DNA of 64,000 bases from Rehmannia glutinosa. Its lineage: Eukaryota > Streptophyta > Magnoliopsida > Lamiales > Orobanchaceae. How positions within the stretch are numbered: position 1 is the stretch's first letter; each line of letters starts with the position of its first letter. The stretch lies in NCBI GenBank assembly GCA_016081115.2, contig CM071936.1:86729943-86793942 (forward strand), in the 5' to 3' direction. The translations under genes were made by a program, and so were the position numbers. The notes beneath the pieces were generated by a model that had not been told where the DNA came from, did not search any database, and saw nothing but the letters and a program-made list of their open reading frames with translations. Below are positions 1-12,102 of this stretch, one piece after another.

Positions 1-1094
1 AATAAGCCGAATAAATTAATTGAAGAGTTAATTATTTATTCGATTTATTGGAGCTTATAATTATAGGTCCATGGTCCCCTGCTCACCTTCCTAGAGTAAA
101 CGGGTTAGAAATAATATTTCCAGTTCCTAAGGGTTTATGGAAAAGAGTTTTCCAAAATATTTGGGCTAATATATTAATATTAGTTAATTTTAATATATGA
201 TATTCTACGATTTTAATCGTATTTGGAAGTAAATAAATATAAGATATTTATAATATTAATATAATTATTAAATTGATAATTATATTGGATAATTATTAAT
301 TAGAGTTTGAATCTATCTAGAATTGTGAATTTTTGATTAGATAGGAAATTGAGTTGGAATGGAAAATTGATTGAATCCAGCCATAAAAGGGGCCACATCT
401 CACAATTGAGACTCACGTTTTTAATTACCCTTCTCATTCCCATAGAGTTTTTCTCGGCCGTTCTCTTGCAATTGATTTTTCAATTACTTTTTCCAATTTG
501 AAGAGCAGGTTTTCGGCCCATCTTATGAGCCATTAATAACAATTGGTTCCATCAACTTGATTTGAAAAGAAGTTTTTGCTCAATACAATTCGCAAGAGAA
601 AAATTATTTTTTAGCCAACTCAATTGGATTGGAGTTTGCGGCAAGTACATATTTATTAAAGGTCGACCTTTGTGGGATTCTCAAAAGTGTTATTTGTGGT
701 TTAACTTTTACCTATTCAATTACCCTCCGATCCAGGTTAATCCTACGATCTCATTAATTGAGTACATCGTAGGAAAATAAAAGTTATGAACTTAGAATTA
801 TTATTTGGGTGCCCACACACTATCGTTGATAGGGAGGATCGAATTGGAAGATCGTGGTGTCTACGAGCCGAGGATTCAAAGGATTAACGGAGAAAAACGA
901 AGAACAAGAAAATCGTCGAAAGAAGTAAATTTTCTTTTCTTCCTTTAGTTTGAATAAATTTAATAAGCATGATCTTGTGTTCTTATATCCAAACTCGATT
1001 TTTGAAATCCTCGCTTCCGCTTCCGTTCAATTTGATTGAAAAGTCGGATCTTATTTGGCCCGGATTAGATCCGAGACCCGAATAATTTCCAACA
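1..1094 (+). repeat. Possible 3' part of a copia-type LTR (window-edge truncated)
   Basis: This stretch reads like the downstream part of a plant Ty1/copia LTR. It has a wording typical of LTR leaders (a short 'gcccacacactatc' phrase, 'agatcgtggtgtctacgagcc' near 850, then a purine-rich tract). It ends near 1094 in 'cgcttccgcttccg' and 'tttccaaca', the usual terminal CA. No TGGTATC-type primer site follows, so it would be a solo or truncated LTR. The start lies outside the window and no second copy is present, so the assignment rests on resemblance only. Confidence 0.35.
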
Positions 1095-1589
1095 TGAGAT
1101 TTGTTTAATTCTGAACAGAATTAGTTCTATGAAAAAGGCAATTATAATCGGAAGGATTAGTTAGTCTAGCTCTTGAAAATTTAATTCCACAAAATTGATT
1201 TTAGTACAATAAGCTCGTTAATTTACTTCGATTGATTAGATTGGATAAATTAAAATATGCAACCTAGTCACATACATGTTTAATTTATCGTTAAATAAAA
1301 ATTATAATATATTTGGTTTTATTTAAATAATAGTATTACAATGTATAAAATAATAGAACTTATATATTCGAAAAAATTAATTAATCGAGTGGGATTTGTC
1401 ATCCCATCTATGAGGTGGGATATCCAACATAATCCACATCATGTCCGGCTTGAAGTTTTGTCATTGGCTTGCATCATTAAAAGAAAACATATGACTAGGT
1501 TGGATATTTTAATTTAGAGAAACTGTAGCACTCGCTCCACTTTCGAAAAAAATTCCACTTTATTTACTCTCCATTCATTTTTGTACCCA
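1095..1589. other. AT-rich intergenic DNA, nothing recognised
   Basis: No open reading frame of interest, RNA gene or repeat is visible. The sequence is ordinary AT-rich plant spacer. Confidence 0.5.
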
Positions 1590-2275
1590 ATTTTTGAATT
1601 TTTCATGCTCCTGCATAATTTTTGGTTATTTTTACGTTTTTTTTTATTTTTTTGTTCTTGTATTGCTTTATATGTTATTTTTGTTGTTTCGATATTGTCA
1701 TATTTGTTTCTTGTTAGTTTTGTTATTCTTTCGATGTTTCAATACAACTTTTACTTATTTTCTATGGTCTTTTTTGTCCATATGTTGTTTTATATATTAT
1801 TTTTGTTGCTTCAGAGTTGTTTTCTATAATATTTTTAATATTGCTATGATATTTTTTGTTGTTTCCATATAGTTTTCAATGCCTCAATGCAATGATTACC
1901 TATTTTTAATCTATTTTTATTGATGTGATATTTTCTATATTGTTTATGTTATTTCTGAGTTGTTTTTCGTATTATTTTTAATGTTGTTAAATGTTTCTTT
2001 TTTGTTTCAATGTAGGTTTTACCTATTTTTAAGTTATTTTTATTCAAGTGGTGTTTTTATATCGTTTCATTGTTTCTATATATATTTCAATGTTGTTCTC
2101 GTATTTCTTAGTTATTTCCATGTTTTCGACATTTTCAATGTATTGGAACAAAAACCAATTGTGTTTTTCTATTCATGTGGTATTTCTATATTATTTTCAA
2201 TTTATTTGTTTATCAATATCTCATTATTTCTGTGTATATTGTTGATTGTTAAGATTTCGAGTATAAAATTAATTA
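1590..2275 (+). repeat. T-rich degenerate tandem repeat
   Basis: About 690 bases are extremely T-rich on the plus strand. The phrase 'caatnnaannnttacctattttt' recurs near 1740, 1887 and 2008, about 120-150 bases apart, which suggests a decayed tandem repeat. The open frames here encode only low-complexity Phe/Leu/Tyr/Ser protein and follow from the base bias. I do not call a gene. Confidence 0.5.
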
Positions 2276-2965
2276 TTTAATAGGAGATAATTTGTTCTTT
2301 CACTGAAATTTTATTAGATGAATGAAACATATTTGAAACAATCATAAAACAACAACGTAAAAACTCGGAAATATTAGCGGGAATATAATAATGTCCAAAA
2401 AAGGGCGGTAGCGTAAAAAATCGATGAAAAGCCCGTGAGCGTAAACATGTATCCTTTTTTTGGGAATATGGGGGCAATTGTGTCCATATCCCTTTAATTT
2501 ATCCAACCTAATCAAACAAACTAAACAAGCCCTTTTCTTGGATAATTCATCCCACTCGTCCAATTAAATATTTTTGAATATATTTTAACCGTAAGACCTA
2601 TTATTTTATACCATATAATATAATTTAAATTAATACTAATTTATGATCATTTTTGTTTAGGACAAATTTGACGAGATATAACAATCCATATAATTATCAA
2701 TCAAAGTACACCGTTTGATAAGAATTTTAACTAATATATCATTCAAATAATCAGAAGGAACTCCACATTATAAATTAGTCAAATAAGGGCATCACCACTG
2801 CAAAGTTTTTGAGGAGATTTTTGGAATAAAAAACCTCATACAAAAAGCTGACCCCCATTGTGGTGCCAAGTTTTTTCTCATCCCAAAAAAAGCGGTACTG
2901 TTTACATGGTACCGCTTCTTCACCAAAAAAAAAAAGGAAAAAATGGCAAAGGCTTGGGTTATGAG
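2276..2965. other. Intergenic DNA, nothing recognised
   Basis: No supported gene or repeat boundary is visible. The stretch ends at the left target-site duplication of the hAT element that starts at 2966. Confidence 0.45.
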
Positions 2966-3730
2966 TAGAGATGTCAATAAGGGCCGGCCTGTCCCGACCC
3001 TACCCTAGCCCTAAGAGGCCCTAACCCTTTAGGGCTAGGGCTAAAAAGCCCTAGACTTATAAGGGCTTGAAAAATCTAAGCCCAACCCTAGCCCTGTAGG
3101 CTAGGGTCGGGCCAAGGCCGGCCCTAAGACCTTTGTTTTTTTATATTTTTATGAACTTATTCCGTCTAAATTAAAACATTGTATCATGATGGAAAAATTA
3201 ACTTGCGAATAACTTATTTTATAAAATAACGTCATGTAATTCTTAGATTCCATTTGGATTAAAACATTCAAAAATTGTCATTTTTATTTTAGTAATCACA
3301 TATTCTATACCAAATATATTTTAGTTCTCTATATACTATAATTATTAACGTACTAAATAATAATTATCAATTACGTACAACTTTAATTTTGTATTTACTA
3401 AGTTATTTAGTAAGACTAAATCATAAATCAGATCAAATATCAAATTTGATAATTTGTTAAGATAAATGGTAATTGATAAATGAGATCAAATAATAGATTA
3501 ATTGTATTACAAGCATACATTTTAAATAGTAATATATTAAATACAAAAAACTTATCACAAAAAAGCCCTAAGGGCCAGCCCTACCATAGCCCTAGACGGC
3601 CCTAGGGCTAATAGGGTCGGGCTCAAAAGCCCTCATGTTATAAGGGCCTATGAAATATAGGCTCAGTCCTTAGATTTTTAGGGTCGGGCTAGGGTCGGCC
3701 CTCAGGGCCCGGCCCTTATTGACATCTCTA
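2966..3730. mobile_element. Non-autonomous hAT element (765 bp) with perfect 8-bp TSD
   Basis: Both ends carry the same inverted repeat, TAGAGATGTCAATAAGGGCC, at 2966-2985 and inverted at 3711-3730. The element is flanked by identical 8-bp direct repeats GTTATGAG at 2958-2965 and 3731-3738. An 8-bp duplication with TIRs starting TA-G is the hallmark of the hAT superfamily. The roughly 170 bases inside each end are packed with AGGGCT/AGCCCT words, the subterminal repeats to which hAT transposases bind. The AT-rich core has no transposase, so the element would depend on a related autonomous copy. Confidence 0.9.
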
Positions 3731-4972
3731 GTTATGAGTTGTGGTTGTGAAGTTATGGTGGGATGTGGGGCCCATTGTTGGAAGTTTTTGGATTTTGTAA
3801 AAGAAAGTGGGGGTTTGTTTTTCTCGAACGATAATTTTTTATTAGAACAACTCAAAAATTGGAATTAAAACTACAAACGTAGCCAACTGGCTAAGGGCCG
3901 ATTTGACTAAACAAAAGCCAAGCAGGGAATTGGCAAGACCAATTCAGATCCACTTCACAAACTAAAAACTCCACACCCAAAACTAAGAACACTCCCACGC
4001 TGGGAGACTTCAAAGACTCCTAAATAGAGACTCAAAAAACAAGAAAAATCGAAACCGGGCACAAGCAACCACTACATACTACAGAACAGATAAAACTGAT
4101 CCGCCTACGAGTTTCACAAATCAACCGGGAAAAGAAAAGACACAAAAAAGAAAAATACAACAAAAACACCCAAAATAACAGGAACAAAACAACAACTAAA
4201 ACTATAAAAAAAAAAGACAAGAACCATGAATCTGGAACTCAGCCTCTCCCTCTCCTGATCCACCATCGCGACCCATCGCCACCACAAAAGAGTCTCCAAG
4301 AAACCCACGTGGCATCACCACCCGAGCCGGCAAAGACGGAGTTGACCTGAAAATAGAGTGCCATGTTGATTGAAGGAGCCAGATCCCACCCCAAGGAACA
4401 CCTGGTTATCTGCCATTGTTATGGGAGTGGTTGAGATTGGGTGGAGAAGGAGGCAGTGGAAGAGGGAGGGGGAAGGGGCGGCTGCTATTGCTTTTAGGTT
4501 TTGGAGAGAATTTTAGTGAGAGAGAAAATAGAAAATCTGGTTTCATGTATTTTAGGTCGAGTCAAAAGAAAATGGAGTTTTTCATTTTTAATGTTTTGAT
4601 GATTTGGTGTTTTAGGGTCCACCAAAAATAGGTTTTTAAAATTATAGCGTTGGAGATGCGCTAATCATCTCAATACAAAATCCCATCACATATATATATA
4701 TATATAAACAATCATTCATTGTCCCATAAAAAGGACCCTTTATAGTATTTGTCTTTTGTAAAAAAAATTGATCTTGAGAGGACTGATTTCATCAAATCAC
4801 GATTGACCAAGAACTCCAGTTTTTAGCCTTCTACAATATTGATTATTGCGTTCGAACAACATAAAACTTATAATTGTTTAAGGACCATCATCATGACAAA
4901 CCAACATGGTTTTAGAGATTAACTTCAATGTTTTAGTAGGTTTTATATTAACTTCAAAGTTTTCATTCTAAC
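3731..4972. other. Intergenic DNA with a transcript-like minus-strand stretch
   Basis: The region 3830-4330 reads, on the minus strand, like a gene or retroelement 3' end: a T-rich stretch, mixed-composition sequence, then 'ctaataaaaaa' near 3840 resembling a polyadenylation signal. The open frames in it are short and of biased composition. A (TA)n run lies at about 4691-4707. I cannot assign a gene. Confidence 0.35.
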
Positions 4973-5115
4973 TAGGGATGACAATGAGTAAGATGAGACT
5001 TGTACAAGACATACCATCTCGATCTCCAAATCTCATCACAATTATACTATTTTCCAATACCATTCCACATTTTGGTTATTTGGGACATGAATCGAATCCT
5101 CATTCAAAGGAAAGG

Positions 5116-7327
5116 TAGGGAGTGCAAACGAGCCGAACAGAACAGCTCGAGTTCGGCTCGTTTAGTTTTTGGATCGGTTCGAGTTCGGCTCGAGTTCGAT
5201 TCGAGCTTTCCTAATCGAGTTCGAGCTCGTCTCGTTAAGAATTATGTAGTTCGCGAAGCGAGTTCGAGTTCGGCTCGTAAAAAGCTCGTTTAACATATTC
5301 GACGAGCTTAGCTCGAGCTCGGCTCGTTAAAGGCTCGTTTATACATAGCTCGAGCTCGGTTCGTTAAAGGCTCGTTTAAGCTTAAACGAGCTCGGCTCGT
5401 TGAAGGCTCGTTTAAATTTTAAAGAGCTTAGTTCAAGCTCGACTCATAAAGGCTCGTTATATGGTTAAGCTCGAATTCGAGCTCGTCAAAGCAAACTCGA
5501 GCTCGTTAAAGATCGAGTTCGAGTTCGTTAAAGCTTAAAATATATATTAAATTGTCTTTATTTTTTAATCAAATTTCATATTAAGACTAAATCACTTGTG
5601 GTAGCATTAAAAAGTAAAAATCAAATGTATAAGAGTTATTAAAAATATTATATATTACTAAAAGGTAAACCATAAATAAAATTACCATAAGTCTTTAGAA
5701 TCATAATTAACTAATAAATTTTAGTTTTGGATAATTATTAATCACATTAATATTTTAAAATTTATATGTGATGTTTTAAACATTTGTAATATGCTTGTGA
5801 CTTTATGATAAAATAATTATATTAATTATTAAGTCAAAATCTATAATTAATACTAGGTAACTCTCATATGATACACGAGTTTTGTTGGTTTTTTTAGACT
5901 ATATACTTTTTAGTTCTTACCAAACAATTCATTTTTCCTTTCTCGTTTTCTATATATTTGTACATATAATATAATATAAAAATAGTATAGACAGAATCAT
6001 TGATTTTTGGATTATTTGTCTTTTAAATTTGTTGCCTTCTAAATTCAAATACATTATCAATTCAAATGAGAGAATATCTTCTATAAAAATATATATATGT
6101 TGAACTAATACAATCTTTGTTAATAAAATAAGCAGAGGAGATAAATGGCTCGACATTAACTTTTTCAAATTATTTGTGAGTTGTGTACAAATTTGAGTTG
6201 AATTGTTTTTTTCTTTACATTCTCGATTATTAAAAAATTATCAATGTCAATTATTTTTCTTTTTTGTTTGTTTTTTTGCGTTTATTTAATATGGTAAATA
6301 TTAAAAGAAATTAGATTTCAAAGATGAATCCTCATTTAATTTTTGGATTATTTATTATCTTTAAATTTGTTCATAGAATGTCACATGGATAAATGTGAAG
6401 TAGCTACGTGAGATTAAGAGAATGAGAAGTTGACACATGTCCAAGATTAATAAGGTTATAAATTTTTGAAAATTTACATACTCTTTTAAACATTTGTAAT
6501 ATGCTTATGGTTTTATGATAAATACTTGGTTGATGATCACATTAATTACTAATTCTAAATTTATAATTATTACCAGATATGTCTCGTGTGATATACTTAA
6601 TTTTGTTGGTTTTTTAGACGCTTCTTAGTTCCCAAAATTATTTTCTTAGTATTTTAATTTTAACAAAACCAAATAATTTCAAAATATCCAAAACTAGCAC
6701 TTTTATAAGTACACCTCATTATTATATATGTGATTCTATATAGTACTATATTATTTTATATTATACTATTGAATTCGTTTCGATTTTATTTTATAAGTTT
6801 GATTAATTTTTTTGTCTAGCCTTAATCCTTAGATATATAGTTTGTTACAAGGAATAATATTATTTTACAAACGAGTTTGAACATAGACTCATGAGCCAAT
6901 AAATCACAAGCTTCTATAAACGAACATGTTCGAGAGCTTAATTATCGAACCGAGCTCGAACACAAGCTAACGAGCCTGTAAACGAACATGTTCACGAGCT
7001 CAATTAACGAACCCAGGAACTCGAGCCTGGCTCGCGAGCCCGTAAACGAGCCGAACTCGAGCCTAAGCCGTGAGCCCGTAAACGAACCGAACTCGAGCCT
7101 ATAAACGAACCAAACTCGAGCCTAATTAAGCTCGCGAGCCTGTAAATGAACATGTTCGCGAACTTTCGAGCCGAATACTTGTAAGCTCGAGTTCGGCTCG
7201 TTTAAAAGTTCGAGCTCGAAATTTAGGCTCGAGTTCGGCTCGTTAAGCTTGACGAACGATCTCGAACGATTATTTTGTCGAACCGAGACCCGAATAGCTC
7301 GCGAGCGGCTTGTTCATTTGCACCCTA
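5116..7327. mobile_element. Non-autonomous hAT element (2.2 kb) nested in the older element
   Basis: The left end is TAGGGAGTGCAAACGAGCCG at 5116 and the right end is its approximate inverse, closing TTTGCACCCTA at 7327. Flanking 8-mers AGGAAAGG (5108-5115) and GGGAAAGG (7328-7335) match at 7 of 8 positions, as expected for a hAT target duplication. Both ends hold long arrays of GAGCTCG/CGAGCTC words (5116-5540 and 6890-7327) that form a large imperfect inverted repeat. The core is AT-rich and non-coding. No transposase is visible. Confidence 0.8.
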
Positions 7328-7625
7328 GGGAAAGGGGTCCCCGTGGGAGAATCGTGTTCCTAGTTTTGTATTTATTTATAAAATATCTATAAAAACGAAA
7401 ATAAAGTACTTAAAACAAGTAAGAGTTAAAACAAATGAAAAATAACATAAATAACTAATACTATAATAACTCCACAACATTAAATAAATGATGGTTGTTG
7501 CATTGTGCATCCAAGCTATGGGACCAGTTTGTAAAAGAAAGAACGAGAATGTGTAAAATTGTAACGACTTTAGGGTTTAGATTTTAGAATTGATAAAACA
7601 AAAAATTTATATATAGAATTAATTT

Positions 7626-7629
<4 letters not shown>

Positions 7630-7658
<29 letters not shown>
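7630..7658. repeat. (TA)n microsatellite at left border of the TIR element
   Basis: An uninterrupted TA run of about 29 bases directly abuts the left end of the element at 7659. A matching TA run (8882-8897) abuts its right end. Confidence 0.85.
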
Positions 7659-7660
<2 letters not shown>

Positions 7661-8881
7661 ATATGGATCAAATAGGTCCTTACTTGGGGTGAGTCCATGG
7701 GGACACATCCTAACCATAGATCAACAATTTTGGGTGGTCCAGTTTTTAGGGCTTTTTTATGTTTATTTTTTTGTTTCAAAGAATTAAAAAGGGTAGGGTG
7801 GTAATTTGGCACTTTAGAATCGCTTATTAAGATTTCATTCCCTCTTTCACGTGATTTCACCCACTTTTCACGCACACTCTCTCTCCCAGCGTTTCGGTTT
7901 CAAAAAATTTCTCTGTTGCTTATGTAGTATAGGATTATTGCTTATAACTTGCTTATGCGCTTAATGTATCCGTGATACATGTGTAGTGTATATTTGTTGC
8001 TTATTTAGTATAGGCTTATTGCTTATGTAATATGAGTTTGTTGCTTATGACTTGCTTATGTAGTTAATGTATTTGTGGTGCATACGTAGTGTATATTCGT
8101 TGCTTATGTAGTATGACTTGTTGCTTATGTAGTATGAGTTTGTTGATTATGAGTTGCTTATGTAGTTAATGCAATTGTGGTGCATACATAGTGTATATTC
8201 GTTGCTTTGTGTAGTATATGCTTGTTGCTTATGTAATATGGGGTTGTTGCTTATGACTTGCTTATGTAGTTAATGCAATTGTGGTGCATACATAGTGTAT
8301 ATTCGTTGCTTGTGTAGTATAGGCTTGTTGCTTATGTAATATGGGGTTGTTGCTTATGACTTGCTTATGTAGTTAATGTATTCGTGGTGCATACGTAGTA
8401 TATATTCGTTGCTTATGTAGTATAGACTTATTGCTTATGTAGTATGAATTTCTTGCTCATGACTTGCTTATGTAGTTAATATATCTAAAAGCACCATGAC
8501 ACATCTATACAAGCAACAAATTACATCTTCATAAGCAACATTCAATCAGAGCTAGCAAGTTTAGCAACTATGGCGAATTGTTTGCAACTTTTTTCACCCG
8601 GTAATGCGTTGAAGAAGAAAGATGAAGAATTTCTCACAAAGAGTGCATTGAAGAAGGAGGAGGATTGTTACGTGATTTTGGTTTGAGATTTGGAAGGATT
8701 GCGTGAATCCCATGAATATTGCTTTGAGAGGATGACTAATTTACCCCTGTGTATAATTAACTAGCTTGTAATTTGTAATTTTGCCTCTTAAATCACAAAT
8801 TTACTTGAAAAAATTAGATATATGGCTAGGATTGGTCCCTATGGACTTACCTTATGAAGTGGTCTCATATAACCCTCTCCC
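7659..8881. mobile_element. Inverted-repeat element inserted between (TA)n tracts (Micron-like)
   Basis: The first 70 or so bases (from 'ggatatggatcaaatagg') match the reverse complement of the last 70 (ending 'ataaccctctccc'). The best-conserved core is 'agtccatggggac' with 'atcctaaccata'. TA microsatellite lies on both sides, as known for Micron-type elements that target TA repeats; that family name is an analogy. The middle carries a 103-bp tandem repeat and no coding region. The insertion sits inside the older hAT-like element. Confidence 0.6.
7917..8490 (+). repeat. Minisatellite, period about 103 bp, about 5.5 copies
   Basis: The anchor phrase 'gtgtatattcgttgctt' and close variants recur at about 7986, 8089, 8191, 8295 and 8398, a spacing of 102-104 bases. 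Each unit is itself built from shorter 'ttgcttatgtagtat' words of about 20-25 bases, so the array has a higher-order structure. It lies wholly inside the TA-flanked element. Confidence 0.85.
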
Positions 8882-9100
8882 TATATATATATATATAACC
8901 AAGAATAGGAGGGGGAGACGGGGTATCTCCATTTTATCTAATTGGAGACAATGCATGGACAGAGTTATAAATGCCATCATCATCTCATTCCTGGTTCTAG
9001 AGAAGTAGGAAAATTTATCCCCAAATTAATTGGGAATTTCCCCATCCTATTTTATTGGGGTACCAATGGGGATGGTTCCCAAAAAAATTTGCAATCCCTA

Positions 9101-10318
9101 ACTTTGTTTTTTGAGCAATGCATCGCCACTTCTAATATTGTGTTTCATCTTATATTTTATATAATGCATTTACGTTATTGTGAATAGAATTAATTCCATT
9201 TATATAATAAAGAAAGTATGATGCAGCATGCATTGTTGATATAAAAACACAATAAGCAACACTTGCATTAACAAATTGAAAGAAAAGAACCCAGAATTAT
9301 AAATAAATAACATAAATATTGCAAAAGTGATATACTGATATTGACAGATTAGAGACATCTCAGCAAAGAAAGGGCCATCTTTGAGCCTAAGAAGAACAAG
9401 AATATGGGCTTCACAATTGAGGGATTTTGTGTCCAAATCGCCAATTGAACTAAATATTAGGTACCTTTACTAAGTGGGCTTTAAAACAAGAAAAATAAAT
9501 TTTAGAAGTCTGTCTTGGATAATCAATTTTTCGGATGCTTTGTATAAGAACATTGCCATTTCCAAAATCATGAGCCATGATTCACCCTATAGTTGATTAG
9601 TGCAACAACGATTACTTGGTCCATTAATTGGCAAACTAAATTTGAGTAAAACGTTTATATCATTTTTGGTCAAGTTGTAAATCTGCGAATAAATATAGTG
9701 GGATTCGGTTGTAGTGCAAGTGGTCAAAGAGTGTGTTATTGGGCCATGTTTGAATCTCATCCCTCTCCCCTATGAAGACATCCCATTTCATCTTTTCCCC
9801 CTTCAAAAATAATATTAAAAAATAATATTTTAAATTAAATTTACTATATTTACTACATAATTTTTTTTTAATAAAATAGTATAATTCCATTATAGTTCGT
9901 CAATATGTCGAAATGGAATGTATAGGGGTTTGAATTATTTTGGGTTACCAAATGCCTGTTCAACTTTGGGCTTATAGAGAGCCCAATTGGAAAACATATT
10001 TCTTTTTTGAAAAAGAAAAAAAAAGAGCCCAATTAGGAACCATTTTTCTTTTTTTTTTTAAAAGCAAAGAATTTGTTTTTTTCTTTTTTGACTAAAACCC
10101 CAAAACCAGACAAAGCCTCCCATTTCAATTTCTTCTATTTTTCATTTGATAGAAAGAACACTTTCTGCATGTTTTGTCAATTAAATTTCGCAAACTTCCA
10201 AGTCTGGAGATAGTCCATTTTGTTCTTTTCTCTCTCTAGATCTCGTTTTCTCTGTCCCCATCATTTTCCCAAAATCCAGCAAGGAGAAAGAAAACAGATT
10301 CGAAATTTCCCAAAAAAT
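9101..10318. other. Intergenic and upstream region of the PXN gene
   Basis: The sequence is AT-rich with A and T homopolymers near 10000-10085. The last 140 bases are CT-rich ('tctctctagatctcg'), as expected for a plant 5' untranslated leader just before the PXN start codon at 10319. No clear TATA box can be chosen by eye. Confidence 0.45.
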
Positions 10319-12060
10319 ATGTCGGACGCTTTGATCAACGGCCTTGCCGGCGCCGGCGGTGGGATCATCGCTCAGCTCATCACTTACCCTCTCCAAACTG
10401 TACGATATTTGAATTTTGAGCTCATTTTTGTTTTTTTTTTTTTTGCTATGGATTATGCTTTTCTTATTTTCGAAGTTTTGGCGGTGAAGCGAGTATGTGA
10501 TGATCTTCGGTTGTGTTAGGTAAATACTCGGCAACAAACGGATAGAGATCCGAAAAAGAGAAAAGAAAACTTGGACCTGTGGAACAAATGTCTCAGGTTT
10601 TCTATTTTTCTGGTTCAATTTTAAAAATTTACAGTTGACCTTTATTTATTTCTCAATCAATTTCTGTTTTGATCTTACGCGGTGGAACTTATGGAAATAT
10701 GATTATCTGTAGGTTGTAAAGCAAGAAGGGTGGAGTCGGCTATATGGAGGATTAGCTCCGTCACTCGTCGGCACCGCGGCGTCTCAGGTTAGCTTATTTA
10801 GCTAATTTTTTTACTGGTTCAATTATTTGTGTTTGTGAGCATAATTACAGCTTATCTTTCCTATATTGTGACGAAAGTAACAGTATTCTTAATTGTAATG
10901 TCAGTAACAAAGTAATACGAAGAGTCTAAATTTGCCTTTGTAGTGAAAACCGGAGTTTAAACTTATATTCGGTATTTTAACTTTGGGTATTATCCTGGAG
11001 AGTGCTTTTATTTGCTGCGGGGATGTGAAAAATTAGTTGCACCTGTTTGCCAACCCTATCATGTCGCATTAAGTGACATATTTTAAGACCAAGGCAAAGG
11101 CAAAACTTTAGTATATACGGAGCATGTGGTCCCCTGACATTGGGATGTGTGCCATTGACTAGAGTCACTAGACAATCATCTGCTGCTTATTGTTTGGGTT
11201 GTTGCTATCGTACTCTACCCAATGGTATAAATAATAATCCTTTTCTCTCAGAATGAAGCAAAATAATCTATATTATCTTACAAAGTTATTGTCTAGACAA
11301 TATAGATGAGATTATCCAGACATCTATCAGCTGGAAACACATTTATGCCCCTTTTTTTCAGAGTCGAGTTTTGAAATGGAGTTTTTACATAAACAAAAAT
11401 TATTGTCATTTGAATACGATGCATATAATTCATAATGGACCAAAAATTTCTAACCCATCCTGGTGTTATGAATTGAACAATGGGTTTTGATCCATATATA
11501 TACATTTCCTAACAGCAAACATAAATAGCTATGATTAAACTGTATGTCGATAATTTTTTTCCTATATGTGCAAATGAATGCCATACTTATCTAGTTTGGA
11601 TCTCTAGGTAATCTATATATCTTGAGGAGTTTTACATTATACTTAATGATACAAAAACCGTAGAAGGATCTAAATGCATTTTGTTATCTACTGCTAAATT
11701 TTCATATTCTTTTCTTGGTTTTTAAAAGCTCACAAGTTAAGAAATTTTAGATTCGTGTCCTTTTTCTCCACCTCTGTCATCAACATTTTTAGCTCTTACA
11801 AATATTCGCTTTTGATAGATCATTAATTTTGTTTGTACACTTACTATTTGCTTAAACAAAGTATATGCGTACTTTGTGACCGTATATGCAGTGCCATTAG
11901 ATTAAATACCCCTTTCTGTACTTAATATACAGCTATTCTAGTCCTGGGCTTCATACTATAGAGGTTGAGGTGAAGATGTCAATAATGCAAAGAAATATTA
12001 ACAAGTATCGATTCATATTTTCCTCTGTTTCATTCCTGTCTGTGCTCTTTCTGAATGTTC

Positions 12061-12102
<42 letters not shown>

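Larger units (their letters stand above)
4973..9100. mobile_element. Old hAT-like element, disrupted by two nested insertions
   Basis: The left end starts TAGGGATGACAAT at 4973 and the right end is the inverted form, TTTGCAATCCCTA, ending at 9100. Removing the two nested elements (5116-7327 and about 7659-8881) leaves about 690 bases. The right-hand part, about 7550-7630 plus 8898-9090, matches a second family copy at about 63345-63690, which shows that these pieces belong together. I find no matching 8-bp duplication at the outer ends (ATTCTAAC against ACTTTGTT). The exact borders and the hAT assignment are therefore less certain than for the inner element. Confidence 0.5.

Noticed and set aside
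1581..2280. Open frames of 65-106 codons with hydrophobic protein
   Set aside because: They overlap in several frames and come from the T-rich base composition; there is no conserved domain or gene context.
4032..4308. Minus-strand membrane-protein-like frames (62 and 64 codons)
   Set aside because: They overlap in two frames, are Phe/Leu/Val-rich from T-rich sequence, and have no recognisable family. They look like untranslated or retroelement-end sequence.
4973..9100. 8-bp target duplication for the outer hAT-like element
   Set aside because: ATTCTAAC on the left and ACTTTGTT on the right do not match, so no TSD is claimed.
10181..10618. A 145-codon minus-strand open frame over PXN exons 1 and 2
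   Set aside because: It lies opposite a recognised coding region and spans its first intron. The composition is that of a shadow frame.
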